A DNA stretch of 6,660 bases from an uncultured Granulosicoccaceae bacterium (GCA_937941555.1 CALDHJ010000560.1:1-6660), one strand, 5' to 3'; shown: positions 1 through 5,763, numbered from the stretch's first letter. The notes: a model not told the origin generated them from the sequence alone. A program made the numbers and translations.

Positions 1-141
1 TGTTCAGGTGAGAGAGCTCAAGCGCTACTGCCCTTCGTGCATCGCTACAACTGGCATCGTCCCCATGCCAGCTTGAACTACGAACCACCAATATCAAGGT
101 TGTCACTTAATATGAACAACCTACTGGCTTTACACACCTAG
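1..141 (+). CDS. IS481-family transposase, C-terminal end (5' part outside window)
   Basis: Frame 1 is open from the first base to a TAG at 139-141 and encodes the last 46 residues of a transposase. The segment reads FVHRYNWHRPHASLNYEPP, followed by an ISRLSLNMNNLLALHT-like ending. This matches the end of the IS481-family DDE (rve-type) integrase core as I know it: a YN-HRPH-L motif next to the third catalytic acidic region, then PPISRL and a terminal NN-L-LHT. The catalytic D, D and E residues themselves lie upstream of the window, so it cannot be judged whether the gene is intact. Such enzymes cut and join DNA at the ends of their own insertion sequence. The family call is from memory of its C-terminal signature. 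Confidence 0.85.
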   Translation, partial: CSGERAQALLPFVHRYNWHRPHASLNYEPPISRLSLNMNNLLALHT

Positions 142-157
142 CCGTGTGCGTGCCGTG

Positions 158-174
158 TGTGTGAAATCCAGACA
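158..174. repeat. Possible right terminal inverted repeat of the IS481-like element
   Basis: IS481-family elements generally start with TGT and end with ACA, and the transposase stop lies close to the right end. Here, 17 to 33 bp after the stop codon, the sequence TGTGTGAAATCCAGACA ends in ACA. On the minus strand it reads TGTCTGGATTTCACACA, a plausible terminal repeat. The left end is outside the window, so the match cannot be tested. The short GCCGTGTG direct repeat at 141-148 and 152-159 lies between the gene and this end. Confidence 0.3.
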
Positions 175-222
175 ACCGGATTCCAAGTGGCTTGCGGTGA
201 ACCGGTTTGCGCTTTCAGCGGT

Positions 223-237
223 CCGGGTGTGTCCCGG
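223..237 (-). terminator. GC hairpin downstream of the DUF1304 gene (weak terminator candidate)
   Basis: CCGGG (223-227) and CCCGG (233-237) form a perfect 5-bp stem with a 5-base loop, about 28 bp beyond the stop of the DUF1304 gene. There is no T-run on the minus strand after the stem, so this is not a standard intrinsic terminator. It is listed only because it is the sole stable stem in the 142-264 gap. Confidence 0.2.
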
Positions 238-264
238 GGTGTGCAGGTTGTTGACCGAGGTCGG

Positions 265-639
265 CTACCAGAAGATCAGGCAGAGCAGCATCGCGACGGC
301 TGCTGGAGCTGATTGGCCGCGCAGCAGGGACGCTGCGCCGAGCGTCTTCCAGCCGACGATGCCGGCCACCACCACGCAGCCCAGTAAATAGAGTGCAACC
401 GCCTTGCTGCCGCCGCCGAACAACGGCGTCAGCGCCAACAACAAGCCCACCCCGAGAAAGAGGTTGTACACGCCCTGGTTCTTGGCGAGCGTTGCCGTGT
501 GCACGATCTCGGGGTCGTCAACCGATTTGCCCAGCACCTTGCCCGCAAACGCAGGCCAGGCAGTGATTTCCTTGAACCCGAAAAACAGGTGGGCAACCCC
601 CACCAGGGCCACGAGGGCCGATGCGATCGTCAATCCCAT
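265..639 (-). CDS. DUF1304 family small membrane protein
   Basis: This encodes a 124-residue, strongly hydrophobic protein with about four predicted membrane segments, near residues 3-22, 57-75, 79-99 and 110-124. Its length and layout fit the DUF1304 family. Family-like features are a first helix containing HLFFGFKE, and the motif NQGVYN at 54-59 just before the second helix. The function of the family is unknown; members are inner-membrane proteins. I chose the ATG at 637-639, not the in-frame ATG 16 codons upstream, because AAGGA (minus strand, 649-653) sits 9 bases before it and the family normally starts directly with the first helix. The gene stands alone: it diverges from the VOC gene, and the IS481 remnant lies downstream. 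Confidence 0.85.
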   Translation of the reverse strand: MGLTIASALVALVGVAHLFFGFKEITAWPAFAGKVLGKSVDDPEIVHTATLAKNQGVYNLFLGVGLLLALTPLFGGGSKAVALYLLGCVVVAGIVGWKTLGAASLLRGQSAPAAVAMLLCLIFW

Positions 640-901
640 GAGATGGCGTCCTTGTGTCTGAGTCCTGCGACCGGAGGATATCGTCAAACACCGCGTCTGA
701 GAGCGGTGCCTGGTCCATTTGAGCCACGCCAGCCGGACTCACTCCTGCCAATCGCTTTGGGCGGCAGCGTCCGTCATCACTTCAAGGCGGCCAGGGGTTG
801 CAAGGAGTGTCACTCGGGTCAACGGGCGCGAATCGATTGCTGCCGTCTGCAACGCGAAGCGCTTACACTGCAGCCCTCGCCATTTCCCACAGGACACACC
901 C
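640..901. promoter_or_regulatory. Divergent intergenic region between DUF1304 and VOC genes
   Basis: This 262-bp gap must hold promoters for both outward-facing genes, but neither is convincing. On the plus strand a TTACACT at 863-869 could act as a -10 about 33 bp before the VOC start, but no good -35 lies at the right distance. On the minus strand a TTGACG occurs near 689-684 without a clear -10. Short reading frames here show no recognisable protein and no good ribosome binding site. I see no RNA gene. Confidence 0.3.
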
Positions 902-1300
902 ATGCTGAACCACGTGATGATCGGGTCGAATGACATTGAACGGTCACGGCTGTTTTACAACGCCGTGCTCGGCCACCTCGGCGCGCGCGAACCCATCGTC
1001 AACGAGAACGCGACGGGCCAGACGCGGCTCTTCTACATCCACAACGGCTCTACCTTCAGCGTCAGCGAACCCATCAACGGCGAGCCGGCGAGCGTCGCCA
1101 ACGGTTCGACCATCGGTTTCGTCTGCGAATCACCCGAGCAAGTAAAGAGCTTCCACGACATCGCCATCGCCAACGGCGGCATCAGCATCGAAGATCCACC
1201 CGGCCCGCGCGAGAACAGCATCGGTGTGATGCACCTGTGCTATTTCCTCGATCCCGATGGCCACAAGATCTGCGGCCTGTACCGCCCGCCGCGAAAGTAG
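902..1300 (+). CDS. VOC family protein (glyoxalase/bleomycin-resistance fold)
   Basis: This encodes a 132-residue single-domain protein of the vicinal oxygen chelate superfamily. Two beta-alpha-beta-beta-beta repeats are recognisable. The first opens with LNHVMIGSNDIERSRLFYN (residues 2-20), and the second ends with the characteristic YFLDPDGHKICGLYRP (114-129). Many relatives are metal-dependent. H4 is at the first usual ligand position, but the last ligand position, often E in GHKIE-type proteins, is C124 here. A lactoylglutathione-lyase activity is therefore doubtful and the substrate is unknown. The reading frame is open further upstream, but the ATG at 902 has AGGA (891-894) 7 bases before it and the family starts with this M-L-x-H strand. 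It is monocistronic: the upstream neighbour diverges and the downstream neighbour (GST) converges. Confidence 0.85.
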   Translation: MLNHVMIGSNDIERSRLFYNAVLGHLGAREPIVNENATGQTRLFYIHNGSTFSVSEPINGEPASVANGSTIGFVCESPEQVKSFHDIAIANGGISIEDPPGPRENSIGVMHLCYFLDPDGHKICGLYRPPRK

Positions 1301-1362
1301 GGGCGAGCGCTCAGGGCTTCTCCAAAGACAAACCGTCGGACAGAAGCTTGCTCGACGAATTT

Positions 1363-1397
1363 GGGGACTCCCCGAGCCGCGACCCCGTGACGGGGAG
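1363..1397. terminator. Cluster of competing GC hairpins between convergent genes
   Basis: Three stems overlap here. GGGG/CCCC (1363-1366 and 1370-1373) has a 3-base loop. CCCCG/CGGGG (1383-1387 and 1391-1395) has a 3-base loop. A perfect 7-bp inverted repeat, CTCCCCG (1368-1374) with CGGGGAG (1391-1397), is mutually exclusive with both. The cluster lies in the 151-bp gap where the VOC gene (plus) and the GST gene (minus) converge, a natural place for a bidirectional terminator. No T-run follows on either strand, so factor-independent termination is unproven. I see no gene in 1301-1451. Confidence 0.3.
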
Positions 1398-1451
1398 GCC
1401 GGCGTGTGCAGCCCTGGTCAGTCGCTAGCGTGTGTGCGGTTCATCGACCGT

Positions 1452-2396
1452 TCACACCACATCCACGCGGTAGCCGAACCGGGGGAAGTGCACACAGACG
1501 GTGCCGACATCGTCTGCGGATCGCTCGATCACGACGGTGTCGGCATTGGCAAACCGTATTGACCCGGTGACCGGTTGCTCTCCGCCATCCACATCCGGGC
1601 TGACCGTCACCGACATCCCCTCTTCCAGCCCCTGCGGATCGCGTTCGGCAACCCCCGTATCCGCTTTCGGCTCGCTAGCGCGCGCACACGCGATGGCGTC
1701 TTCGGCGCTGAAGTCGGTGGATGTGCCGTGGCCAATTGCGGCGACGTTCTGTTCCCACCGTTCCAGATCGGAAAATTCCGACAGGAACGACGGCCCATCG
1801 GCCCAGCGCCCACGGAGAAACCACACGATGTGATAGAACTGGGCGTCGATGGACGACGGTGCGTCACCGAGCAGAAACGCACGCCCGTCAGACAGCTGCG
1901 CATCGAGCCCGGACAAGGGCGCGCGCATTTGTGCGACCAAGTGGGGCAGTTGGGCGTTGGCCTGCTTCAAGCCCTCTGCCCAATTTTCACCGAGATACAA
2001 ACGCCCGCGGTCCTGGGCAAAGTCCTTGTCCAGGCTGTCGCCAACCGAGCCCAATACGTGGCGCACGGTTTGATCAAACAACGTACCGTCGGTCCACCGG
2101 CTCAGGCACCACATCAAGCCGTGATCCGCCGTAGGCATCAAGGACGGTGTCGGAAAACGCCGATCGAGTTCGCGGAGGATGCACTGACTGTCGCAGTAGA
2201 TGTCCGCCCCGAACTGCACCACCGGCGTCCGCCGATAACCGCCCGTGAGCGCAGTCAACATCGGCTTCGGCGGCAACCGCGGAATCTCCACGCTGCGCCA
2301 GGCCAGCCCCTTGATCCCGAACGCCACCCGAACTTTTTCGGCAACGGGGGATTGGGGGTAGGCGTGGAAAATCAAACCGTCAGTGTTGTCAGTCAC
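1452..2396 (-). CDS. Glutathione S-transferase family protein with C-terminal beta extension
   Basis: This encodes a 314-residue cytoplasmic protein. Residues 8-85 form a thioredoxin-like GST N-domain: FHAYPQSPVAEKVR places S16 at the usual catalytic Ser/Cys position, RRTPVVQ gives the cis-proline P58, and CDS (68-70) forms the glutathione gamma-Glu binding turn. Residues 95-235 are the all-helical C-domain, including DAPSSIDAQFYHIVWFL (178-194). A further 65-70 residues (about 245-314) follow a low-complexity linker and look beta-rich; canonical GSTs of 200-230 residues lack them. The family conjugates or isomerises electrophiles with glutathione; the substrate here is unknown. The start is GTG (2396-2394), with AGGAAG 9 bases upstream (minus strand, 2411-2406). 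The plus-strand reading frame over the same span (1575-2447) is a shadow. Confidence 0.88.
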   Translation of the reverse strand: MTDNTDGLIFHAYPQSPVAEKVRVAFGIKGLAWRSVEIPRLPPKPMLTALTGGYRRTPVVQFGADIYCDSQCILRELDRRFPTPSLMPTADHGLMWCLSRWTDGTLFDQTVRHVLGSVGDSLDKDFAQDRGRLYLGENWAEGLKQANAQLPHLVAQMRAPLSGLDAQLSDGRAFLLGDAPSSIDAQFYHIVWFLRGRWADGPSFLSEFSDLERWEQNVAAIGHGTSTDFSAEDAIACARASEPKADTGVAERDPQGLEEGMSVTVSPDVDGGEQPVTGSIRFANADTVVIERSADDVGTVCVHFPRFGYRVDVV

Positions 2397-2433
2397 AGTA
2401 TGTCGCTTCCTGTAGGTTCCGGATTCGCTGAGG

Positions 2434-2450
2434 TGTCAAGATATTAATAT
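2434..2450 (-). promoter_or_regulatory. Possible promoter elements upstream of the GST gene
   Basis: On the minus strand TTGACA (2439-2434) matches the sigma70 -35 hexamer exactly. The best position for its -10, 17 bp on, reads only CCTACA and would place the transcription start after the ribosome binding site. Alternatively, the ATATTAATAT palindrome (2441-2450), the most AT-rich spot in the window, could supply a -10 for a leader of about 40 bases; its -35 would be poor. Some promoter is expected here, but the exact assignment is open. Confidence 0.25.
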
Positions 2451-2521
2451 GCAAGCATGACGCTTCATGGAATGCGCCTTGGTGCTTATCTCACTCGGGG
2501 AGCCGCCGCAGTAGGTGGAAC

Positions 2522-2641
2522 TCGTCGACCCGTTGGGACCTTGCGTATCTGCGAGCGCTCAATCGGGACGTGACATCGGTCTTTCTGGCGGTCACCCGCA
2601 AGATTCTTACGAAACACTACGCAGAGATCAACAGGGCCTGA
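2522..2641 (+). pseudogene. Possible C-terminal fragment of an unidentified protein
   Basis: The plus-strand frame ending at TGA 2639-2641 has protein-like composition over its last 40 codons: STRWDLAYLRALNRDV, then a segment ending RKILTKHYAEINRA. It resembles an amphipathic C-terminus. Upstream in the same frame the sequence loses protein character, and a stop occurs near 2428-2430 with no credible start codon between, so a gene is not intact. I cannot name the family with confidence. The D-AYLRAL motif recalls the end of DUF2927-type proteins, but that is only an impression. Its stop lies 51 bp before the IS6-type terminal repeat, so it could be passenger DNA or the tail of a diverged transposase. 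Confidence 0.25.
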
Positions 2642-2692
2642 ACCCCAATTCTGAACGAAAGATGCCAGCGATGGCGACACTCGATGCGCTCT

Positions 2693-2706
2693 TTTGCAAC
2701 AGTGCC
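2693..2706 (-). mobile_element. IS6/IS26-type terminal inverted repeat (solo end)
   Basis: Read on the minus strand, 2706 to 2693 is GGCACTGTTGCAAA. As I know it, this is exactly the 14-bp terminal inverted repeat of IS26/IS15 and close to those of other IS6-family elements (GG-x-x-CTGTTGCAAA). The orientation means the element lay to the left, towards 2400, with the outside edge at 2706, 43 bp from the aglE stop. No intact IS6 transposase fits in the 300 bp available before the GST gene and no partner end is present, so this is a remnant or a solo end. A chance match of 14 bases in 6.6 kb is unlikely. Confidence 0.55.
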
Positions 2707-2749
2707 TGTGTCCAGCGTTGCCACTTGTTTGCAAGGCCTGGGTATGTTC

Positions 2750-4108
2750 CTACTGCAGTGCATCCCAATGCTTTTGAATAGCCGTCGCGACTTCATCGGT
2801 TGGTGCGCCCTGAGTGAAATCGACCATGCCGGTTCTGAAGGTACCCTCGCCGATTGCGGCGGGCATGAGGTCGGACGCGCTGAATCGGATGGTGGTTGCG
2901 CCGAGCAGGGTCTCGGCCCTTTTGCGTTGCAGTGCATCGGGGTAGAGCGCGGGATTGCTGCCGTTGTGGGGGCTGAGGAAATCGCCTTGCGCCATGCCGA
3001 TCTCGTGTGCGATCGGTTTTTTGAGAAATTCCATGAGCGCCCGCGCGGCGTCGCTGTCGTGGGTGAGGGTGAAGAGGGCGCCTGCGGCGAGTACCGGGGT
3101 GCCGAGGTCGACGTCGGTGCTGGCGGGCAGGTAGAAGATGTCTGCGTCCACACCGAATTCGGCGCCGTCTGGGACAACGTCTGCTTTAGATGACGCGTGG
3201 CGGTAGAGGTAGCAGGTCGGTGGCAGGTCGAAGAGGCCGTTGGGGCTGTCTTGGTAGTCGGTCGAGGCGATCGCGTCTGCGCCGCCGGCCACGTATCCGT
3301 CGGTGCGCGCGAACTCTCCGTATGCGTTGAGTGCGGCGATCACGGCGGGGTCGTCGAAGGCCAGTTCGTTGGTGACCCATTGGTCGTAGATCTCGGGCGG
3401 CTGGCTGCGCAACATCAGTTCTGACACCCAGTCGGTTGCCGGCCAGCCGGTGGCGTCGCCGTCGCCGATGCCCATGCACCAGGGCGTGTCACCGTCGGAC
3501 ACGATGCGGTCGCTGAGCGCCTTGAGTTCATCCAGCGTGGTCGGGACGGAATAGCCCGCGTCGTCGAAGGCCGCCGGCGAATACCAGACAAGCGATTTCA
3601 CGTCGACGTTGTAGAAGAAGCCGTAGAGCGTGTCGTTGCCGTCCGCGTCTGCGAAGCTGCCGAGGTCGGCCCACGATTGGCCGGCGGCGTAGTGTTGGTT
3701 GACCCACGCCTCTGTCTCGGCCCCGAGAGGGGCGAGGAAGCCCCGTTTGGCCATGTCGGCGGCGAGGCTTGGCTGCGGAAAGATCGAAATGTGCGCCGCC
3801 TTGTTCATTTCGGCGTCGCGCATGGCCTGCTCGGCAACGGTGTCCGAACCGGTGTACCGGACATCAGCGCCGGTCGCGTCGGCGAAGTACGCAAGGACGT
3901 TCTCGATCGCTTCCTGCTCAGGGCCAACCCAGGGCCCGAGCACGGTGACGGTGTTGCCGCGCAGATCGGTTGAGGCGAGCGCGTCGTAGGCGTCCCAGTT
4001 GAAATTCCCCTCGCCGGGTGTGAACACCAGCGTGCTGTTGGCGAGCGCAGATGAGACCAGCAGGGCGGCAGAGAAACCCAAGGCGATGGTGCGGTTTACA
4101 GCGTTCAT
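2750..4108 (-). CDS. aglE: Alpha-glucoside ABC transporter substrate-binding protein AglE
   Basis: This encodes a 452-residue periplasmic binding protein that would capture alpha-glucosides (sucrose, maltose, trehalose type) for the AglFGK membrane complex. Residues 1-23 are a signal peptide: N5-R6, a hydrophobic core, and an ALA cleavage site before N24. The mature protein follows the AglE pattern closely: TVTVLGPWVGPEQE (53-66), a TGADVRYTGSD stretch (79-89), IFPQPSLAADMAKRGFL (109-125), VDVKSLVWYSP (168-178), TPWCMGIGDGDATGWPATDW (208-227), SPNGLFDLPPTCYLYRHAS (288-306) and a terminal IQKHWDAL. The length is normal for AglE. The ATG at 4108 has GGAG 5 bases before it. Unusually, no permease or ATPase gene follows: downstream come an IS6-type end and then an unrelated GST gene. 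Those genes may be elsewhere or lost. It could instead bind a related oligosaccharide. Confidence 0.88.
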   Translation of the reverse strand: MNAVNRTIALGFSAALLVSSALANSTLVFTPGEGNFNWDAYDALASTDLRGNTVTVLGPWVGPEQEAIENVLAYFADATGADVRYTGSDTVAEQAMRDAEMNKAAHISIFPQPSLAADMAKRGFLAPLGAETEAWVNQHYAAGQSWADLGSFADADGNDTLYGFFYNVDVKSLVWYSPAAFDDAGYSVPTTLDELKALSDRIVSDGDTPWCMGIGDGDATGWPATDWVSELMLRSQPPEIYDQWVTNELAFDDPAVIAALNAYGEFARTDGYVAGGADAIASTDYQDSPNGLFDLPPTCYLYRHASSKADVVPDGAEFGVDADIFYLPASTDVDLGTPVLAAGALFTLTHDSDAARALMEFLKKPIAHEIGMAQGDFLSPHNGSNPALYPDALQRKRAETLLGATTIRFSASDLMPAAIGEGTFRTGMVDFTQGAPTDEVATAIQKHWDALQ

Positions 4109-4181
4109 GTCGTCTCCGTCCTCTGGAGCCTCGGGTGTGGGAGGGGCGGATTCGGCATGCCGTTGAGCTCACCGACGGGCG

Positions 4182-4210
4182 AGTATTGATGAGCGCAATG
4201 GGGGTGTCAA
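4182..4210 (-). promoter_or_regulatory. Sigma70-type promoter of aglE
   Basis: On the minus strand TTGACA (4210-4205) matches the -35 consensus perfectly. It is followed by an optimal 17-bp spacer and AATACT (4187-4182), which matches the -10 consensus TATAAT at 4 of 6 positions. Transcription would begin near 4175, leaving a leader of about 67 bases before the aglE ATG. It is the best promoter match I found in the window. Confidence 0.6.
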
Positions 4211-4242
4211 CGCACGCTTTTGTCACGGTTTTGACGCGTGCG
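4211..4242. promoter_or_regulatory. Inverted repeat abutting the aglE -35 (operator candidate)
   Basis: CGCACGC (4211-4217) and GCGTGCG (4236-4242) are perfect 7-bp inverted arms around an 18-base AT-richer centre (GTCACGG flanked by TTTT). The left arm directly touches the aglE -35 box. The spacing of about 25 bp between arm centres would place two sites on nearly the same face of the helix, fitting an activator or a repressor dimer. Sugar-transport operons of this type are commonly controlled by LacI-family regulators, but no regulator gene is visible here. It could also influence the divergent gene at 4312. Confidence 0.35.
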
Positions 4243-4311
4243 ACGGGTTCGCTTACGGCGGTGTATGCTGGCGTTCATATCCCTGTCGATCGTCGCCCGG
4301 AGGCGTCCAGC

Positions 4312-4626
4312 GTGATCACTGCCCTGACCGAATTCACCTTGCCCGAGGCCGTCACGCGTGACGAGGCCAAGGCCATTTTCCTCAGTACTGCGCCGACGTA
4401 CCGCGGTGTGCCGGGGCTTGTGCGGAAGTGTTACCTGTTGTCTGAAGACGGCCGCACCGTCGGCGGTGCGTACCTCTGGTCGTCGCGCGAGGCCGCCGAG
4501 GCGCTCTACACCGACGCGTGGCGTGCCTTTGTGCGAGAGAAGTACGGCACCGAACCCAAGGTCACCTATTTTGCGACGCCAGTGGTGGTCGATAACGCGC
4601 TCGACGAGACGTTGTCGTTTGACTGA
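4312..4626 (+). CDS. YdhR-type putative monooxygenase (ferredoxin-like dimeric alpha-beta barrel)
   Basis: This encodes a 104-residue cytoplasmic protein resembling the YdhR-type mono-oxygenase-like proteins. These are small dimeric alpha/beta-barrel proteins related to the antibiotic biosynthesis monooxygenase (ABM) group. Characteristic stretches are ITALTEFTLPEAV (2-14), the FLSTAPTYRGVPGLVRKCYLLSEDG segment (23-47), GGAYLWSSREAAEALYTDAW (51-70) and the TYFATPVVVDN end (85-95). ABM-type proteins can oxidise aromatic or quinone-like substrates without cofactors, but the real activity of this subfamily is uncertain. The frame is open back to 4051, but the GTG at 4312 has CGGAGG (4298-4303) 8 bases before it and family members start with this strand. 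It is divergent from aglE, with 203 bp between. An upstream promoter is not clear: TTGACG (4231-4236) has only TACGGC at the -10 position. Confidence 0.8.
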   Translation: MITALTEFTLPEAVTRDEAKAIFLSTAPTYRGVPGLVRKCYLLSEDGRTVGGAYLWSSREAAEALYTDAWRAFVREKYGTEPKVTYFATPVVVDNALDETLSFD

Positions 4627-4702
4627 TGGCGACGGCACGCCGTTGGCAGGCAGGCGGTGTCACCGTCCGGCTGCTTCCCTGGTACCGTCGGCATCTGGCA
4701 GA

Positions 4703-4718
4703 ATGTTATCGGTAACAT
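4703..4718. promoter_or_regulatory. GntR-type operator palindrome upstream of the lactonase operon
   Basis: ATGTTATCGGTAACAT is a perfect inverted repeat (ATGTTA-N4-TAACAT). It matches the operator pattern known for the LacI-family gluconate repressor GntR of enteric bacteria. It lies 84 bp before the lactonase start and 76 bp after the upstream gene. It overlaps a -10-like TGTTAT (4704-4709), so a bound repressor could block transcription directly. No convincing -35 is seen 17 bp upstream. The downstream genes fit: a gluconolactonase produces gluconate, the inducer of GntR. The regulator itself is not in the window. Confidence 0.6.
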
Positions 4719-4802
4719 CCCGAGGGGTGCTGCAGCGCGTTGCCCAATGCTTCGGCAAGTGCAACGGCGAGCGGACACCCCCAACAACCGCGAGGGCGAG
4801 CT

Positions 4803-5741
4803 GTGTTTGGTGAAGTTGAAGGCACTGGGTTCGAGGTGATCGATCCGTCGTTTGGTGAGTGCATCATCGGGCACGCGCGCGTGGAGCGGCTCTGGAGCGG
4901 CGCCCGCTGGTCCGAGGGACCGGCGTGGTTTGCCGCCGGGCGGTATCTCGTGTGGTCGGATATCCCGAACAACCGCATGTTGCGTTGGGACGAGACCGAC
5001 GGCAGCGTCTCGACCTTCCGGCAACCCGCCGACAACAGCAACGGCCACACCGTCGACCGCCAGGGCCGGTTGGTCTCCTGCGAACACCTGACCCGGCGGG
5101 TCACCCACACCAATTTCGACGGCTCGATCTCGGTGATCGCCGACCGCGTCGATGGCAAGCGCTTCAATTCGCCCAATGATGTGGTGGTCAAGTCCGATGG
5201 TTCGATCTGGTTCACTGATCCGAGCTACGGCATTCTGATGGACTACGAAGGCGAGCGCGCCGAGAGCGAGATCGGCGCCTGCCATGTCTACCGCTGGGAC
5301 CCGGAGAGCGGAGAGGTTGCGGTGGTGGCAAGCGACTACGACAAACCCAACGGGCTGGCCTTCTCACCCGACGAGTCGCACTTGTATATTGCCGACACCG
5401 GCGGCACCCACACCGAAAACGGTCCGGCCCACATCCGCAAGCACCCGCTGAACCCCGACGGCAAGTCGCTGGGCGAGGGCGCGGTGTTCGCCGAGTGCAT
5501 GGCAGGTTTCTTCGACGGTTTTCGCTGCGACACCGCAGGTCGCATCTGGACCTCGGCGGCTGACGGCGTGCACTGCCTTGACGCGAGCGGTGCGCTGATC
5601 GGCAAGGTGCTGATCCCGGAGTTCGTTGCCAACGTGTGCTTTGGTGGCTCCAAACTTAACCGCTTGTTCATCGCGGGCACCACTTCGCTCTACAGCGTCT
5701 ACCTCAACGTCAACGGCGTGCCGCCGGCGACGGCCATCTGA
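4803..5741 (+). CDS. SMP-30/gluconolactonase family sugar lactonase
   Basis: This encodes a 312-residue six-bladed beta-propeller lactonase of the SMP-30/gluconolactonase/LRE family. It would hydrolyse an aldono-1,5-lactone or related sugar lactone to the free acid using one divalent metal ion. Candidate metal ligands are E38 in WSEGPAWF, N183 in KPNGLAFSPD and D238 in FFDGFRCD; N125 in SPNDVVV corresponds to the substrate-contacting Asn. These map to E18, N154, D204 and N103 of human SMP-30. No signal peptide is seen, so it is probably cytoplasmic. I chose GTG 4803 because GAGGG (4792-4796) precedes it by 6 bases; a TTG at 4740 and a GTG at 4836 are alternatives. A GntR-type operator lies upstream, and the DUF336 gene follows after 22 bp in a probable operon. 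The natural substrate (glucono-, arabino- or another lactone) cannot be told. Confidence 0.88.
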   Translation: MFGEVEGTGFEVIDPSFGECIIGHARVERLWSGARWSEGPAWFAAGRYLVWSDIPNNRMLRWDETDGSVSTFRQPADNSNGHTVDRQGRLVSCEHLTRRVTHTNFDGSISVIADRVDGKRFNSPNDVVVKSDGSIWFTDPSYGILMDYEGERAESEIGACHVYRWDPESGEVAVVASDYDKPNGLAFSPDESHLYIADTGGTHTENGPAHIRKHPLNPDGKSLGEGAVFAECMAGFFDGFRCDTAGRIWTSAADGVHCLDASGALIGKVLIPEFVANVCFGGSKLNRLFIAGTTSLYSVYLNVNGVPPATAI

Positions 5742-5763
5742 CCCCTCTGACCGGAGCTGCATT

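Larger units (their letters stand above)
2397..2749. other. 353-bp stretch without an intact gene; probable IS scar
   Basis: Between the GST and aglE genes no frame has both a credible start and family resemblance. It contains, left to right, the GST leader with its ribosome binding site, an AT-rich palindrome (2441-2450), a possible protein C-terminal fragment in the plus direction (about 2522-2641), and a perfect IS6-type terminal repeat (2693-2706). I read this as decayed mobile DNA inserted downstream of aglE. The left limit of the remnant cannot be fixed, as no second terminal repeat is visible. Confidence 0.5.

Noticed and set aside
141..163. GT-rich repeated GCCGTGTG units as a functional tandem repeat
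   Set aside because: Only two imperfectly spaced copies are present; this looks like simple-sequence noise near the IS end.
146..391. 81-codon plus-strand frame after the IS481 remnant
   Set aside because: It overlaps the DUF1304 gene antisense and has no family signal.
1575..2447. 290-codon plus-strand open frame opposite the GST gene
   Set aside because: The GST on the other strand has clear family motifs and a ribosome binding site. This frame is Arg/Pro/His-rich with no recognisable domain, a typical antisense shadow in GC-rich DNA.
2617..3193. Open frames on both strands overlapping the aglE 3' half (2617-3177 minus, 2684-3193 plus)
   Set aside because: Both overlap the strongly supported aglE frame and show no family resemblance; the minus frame is Ser/Pro/Thr-rich from codon shifting.
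4627..4650. CGACGG-CACG-CCGTTG stem just after the monooxygenase stop as an intrinsic terminator
   Set aside because: The stem is short with a wobble pair and no T-tract follows, so it was not listed as a feature.
4566..5285. 239-codon minus-strand frame across the monooxygenase-lactonase junction
   Set aside because: It is antisense to two genes and lacks domain features; the GntR-like operator lies inside it.
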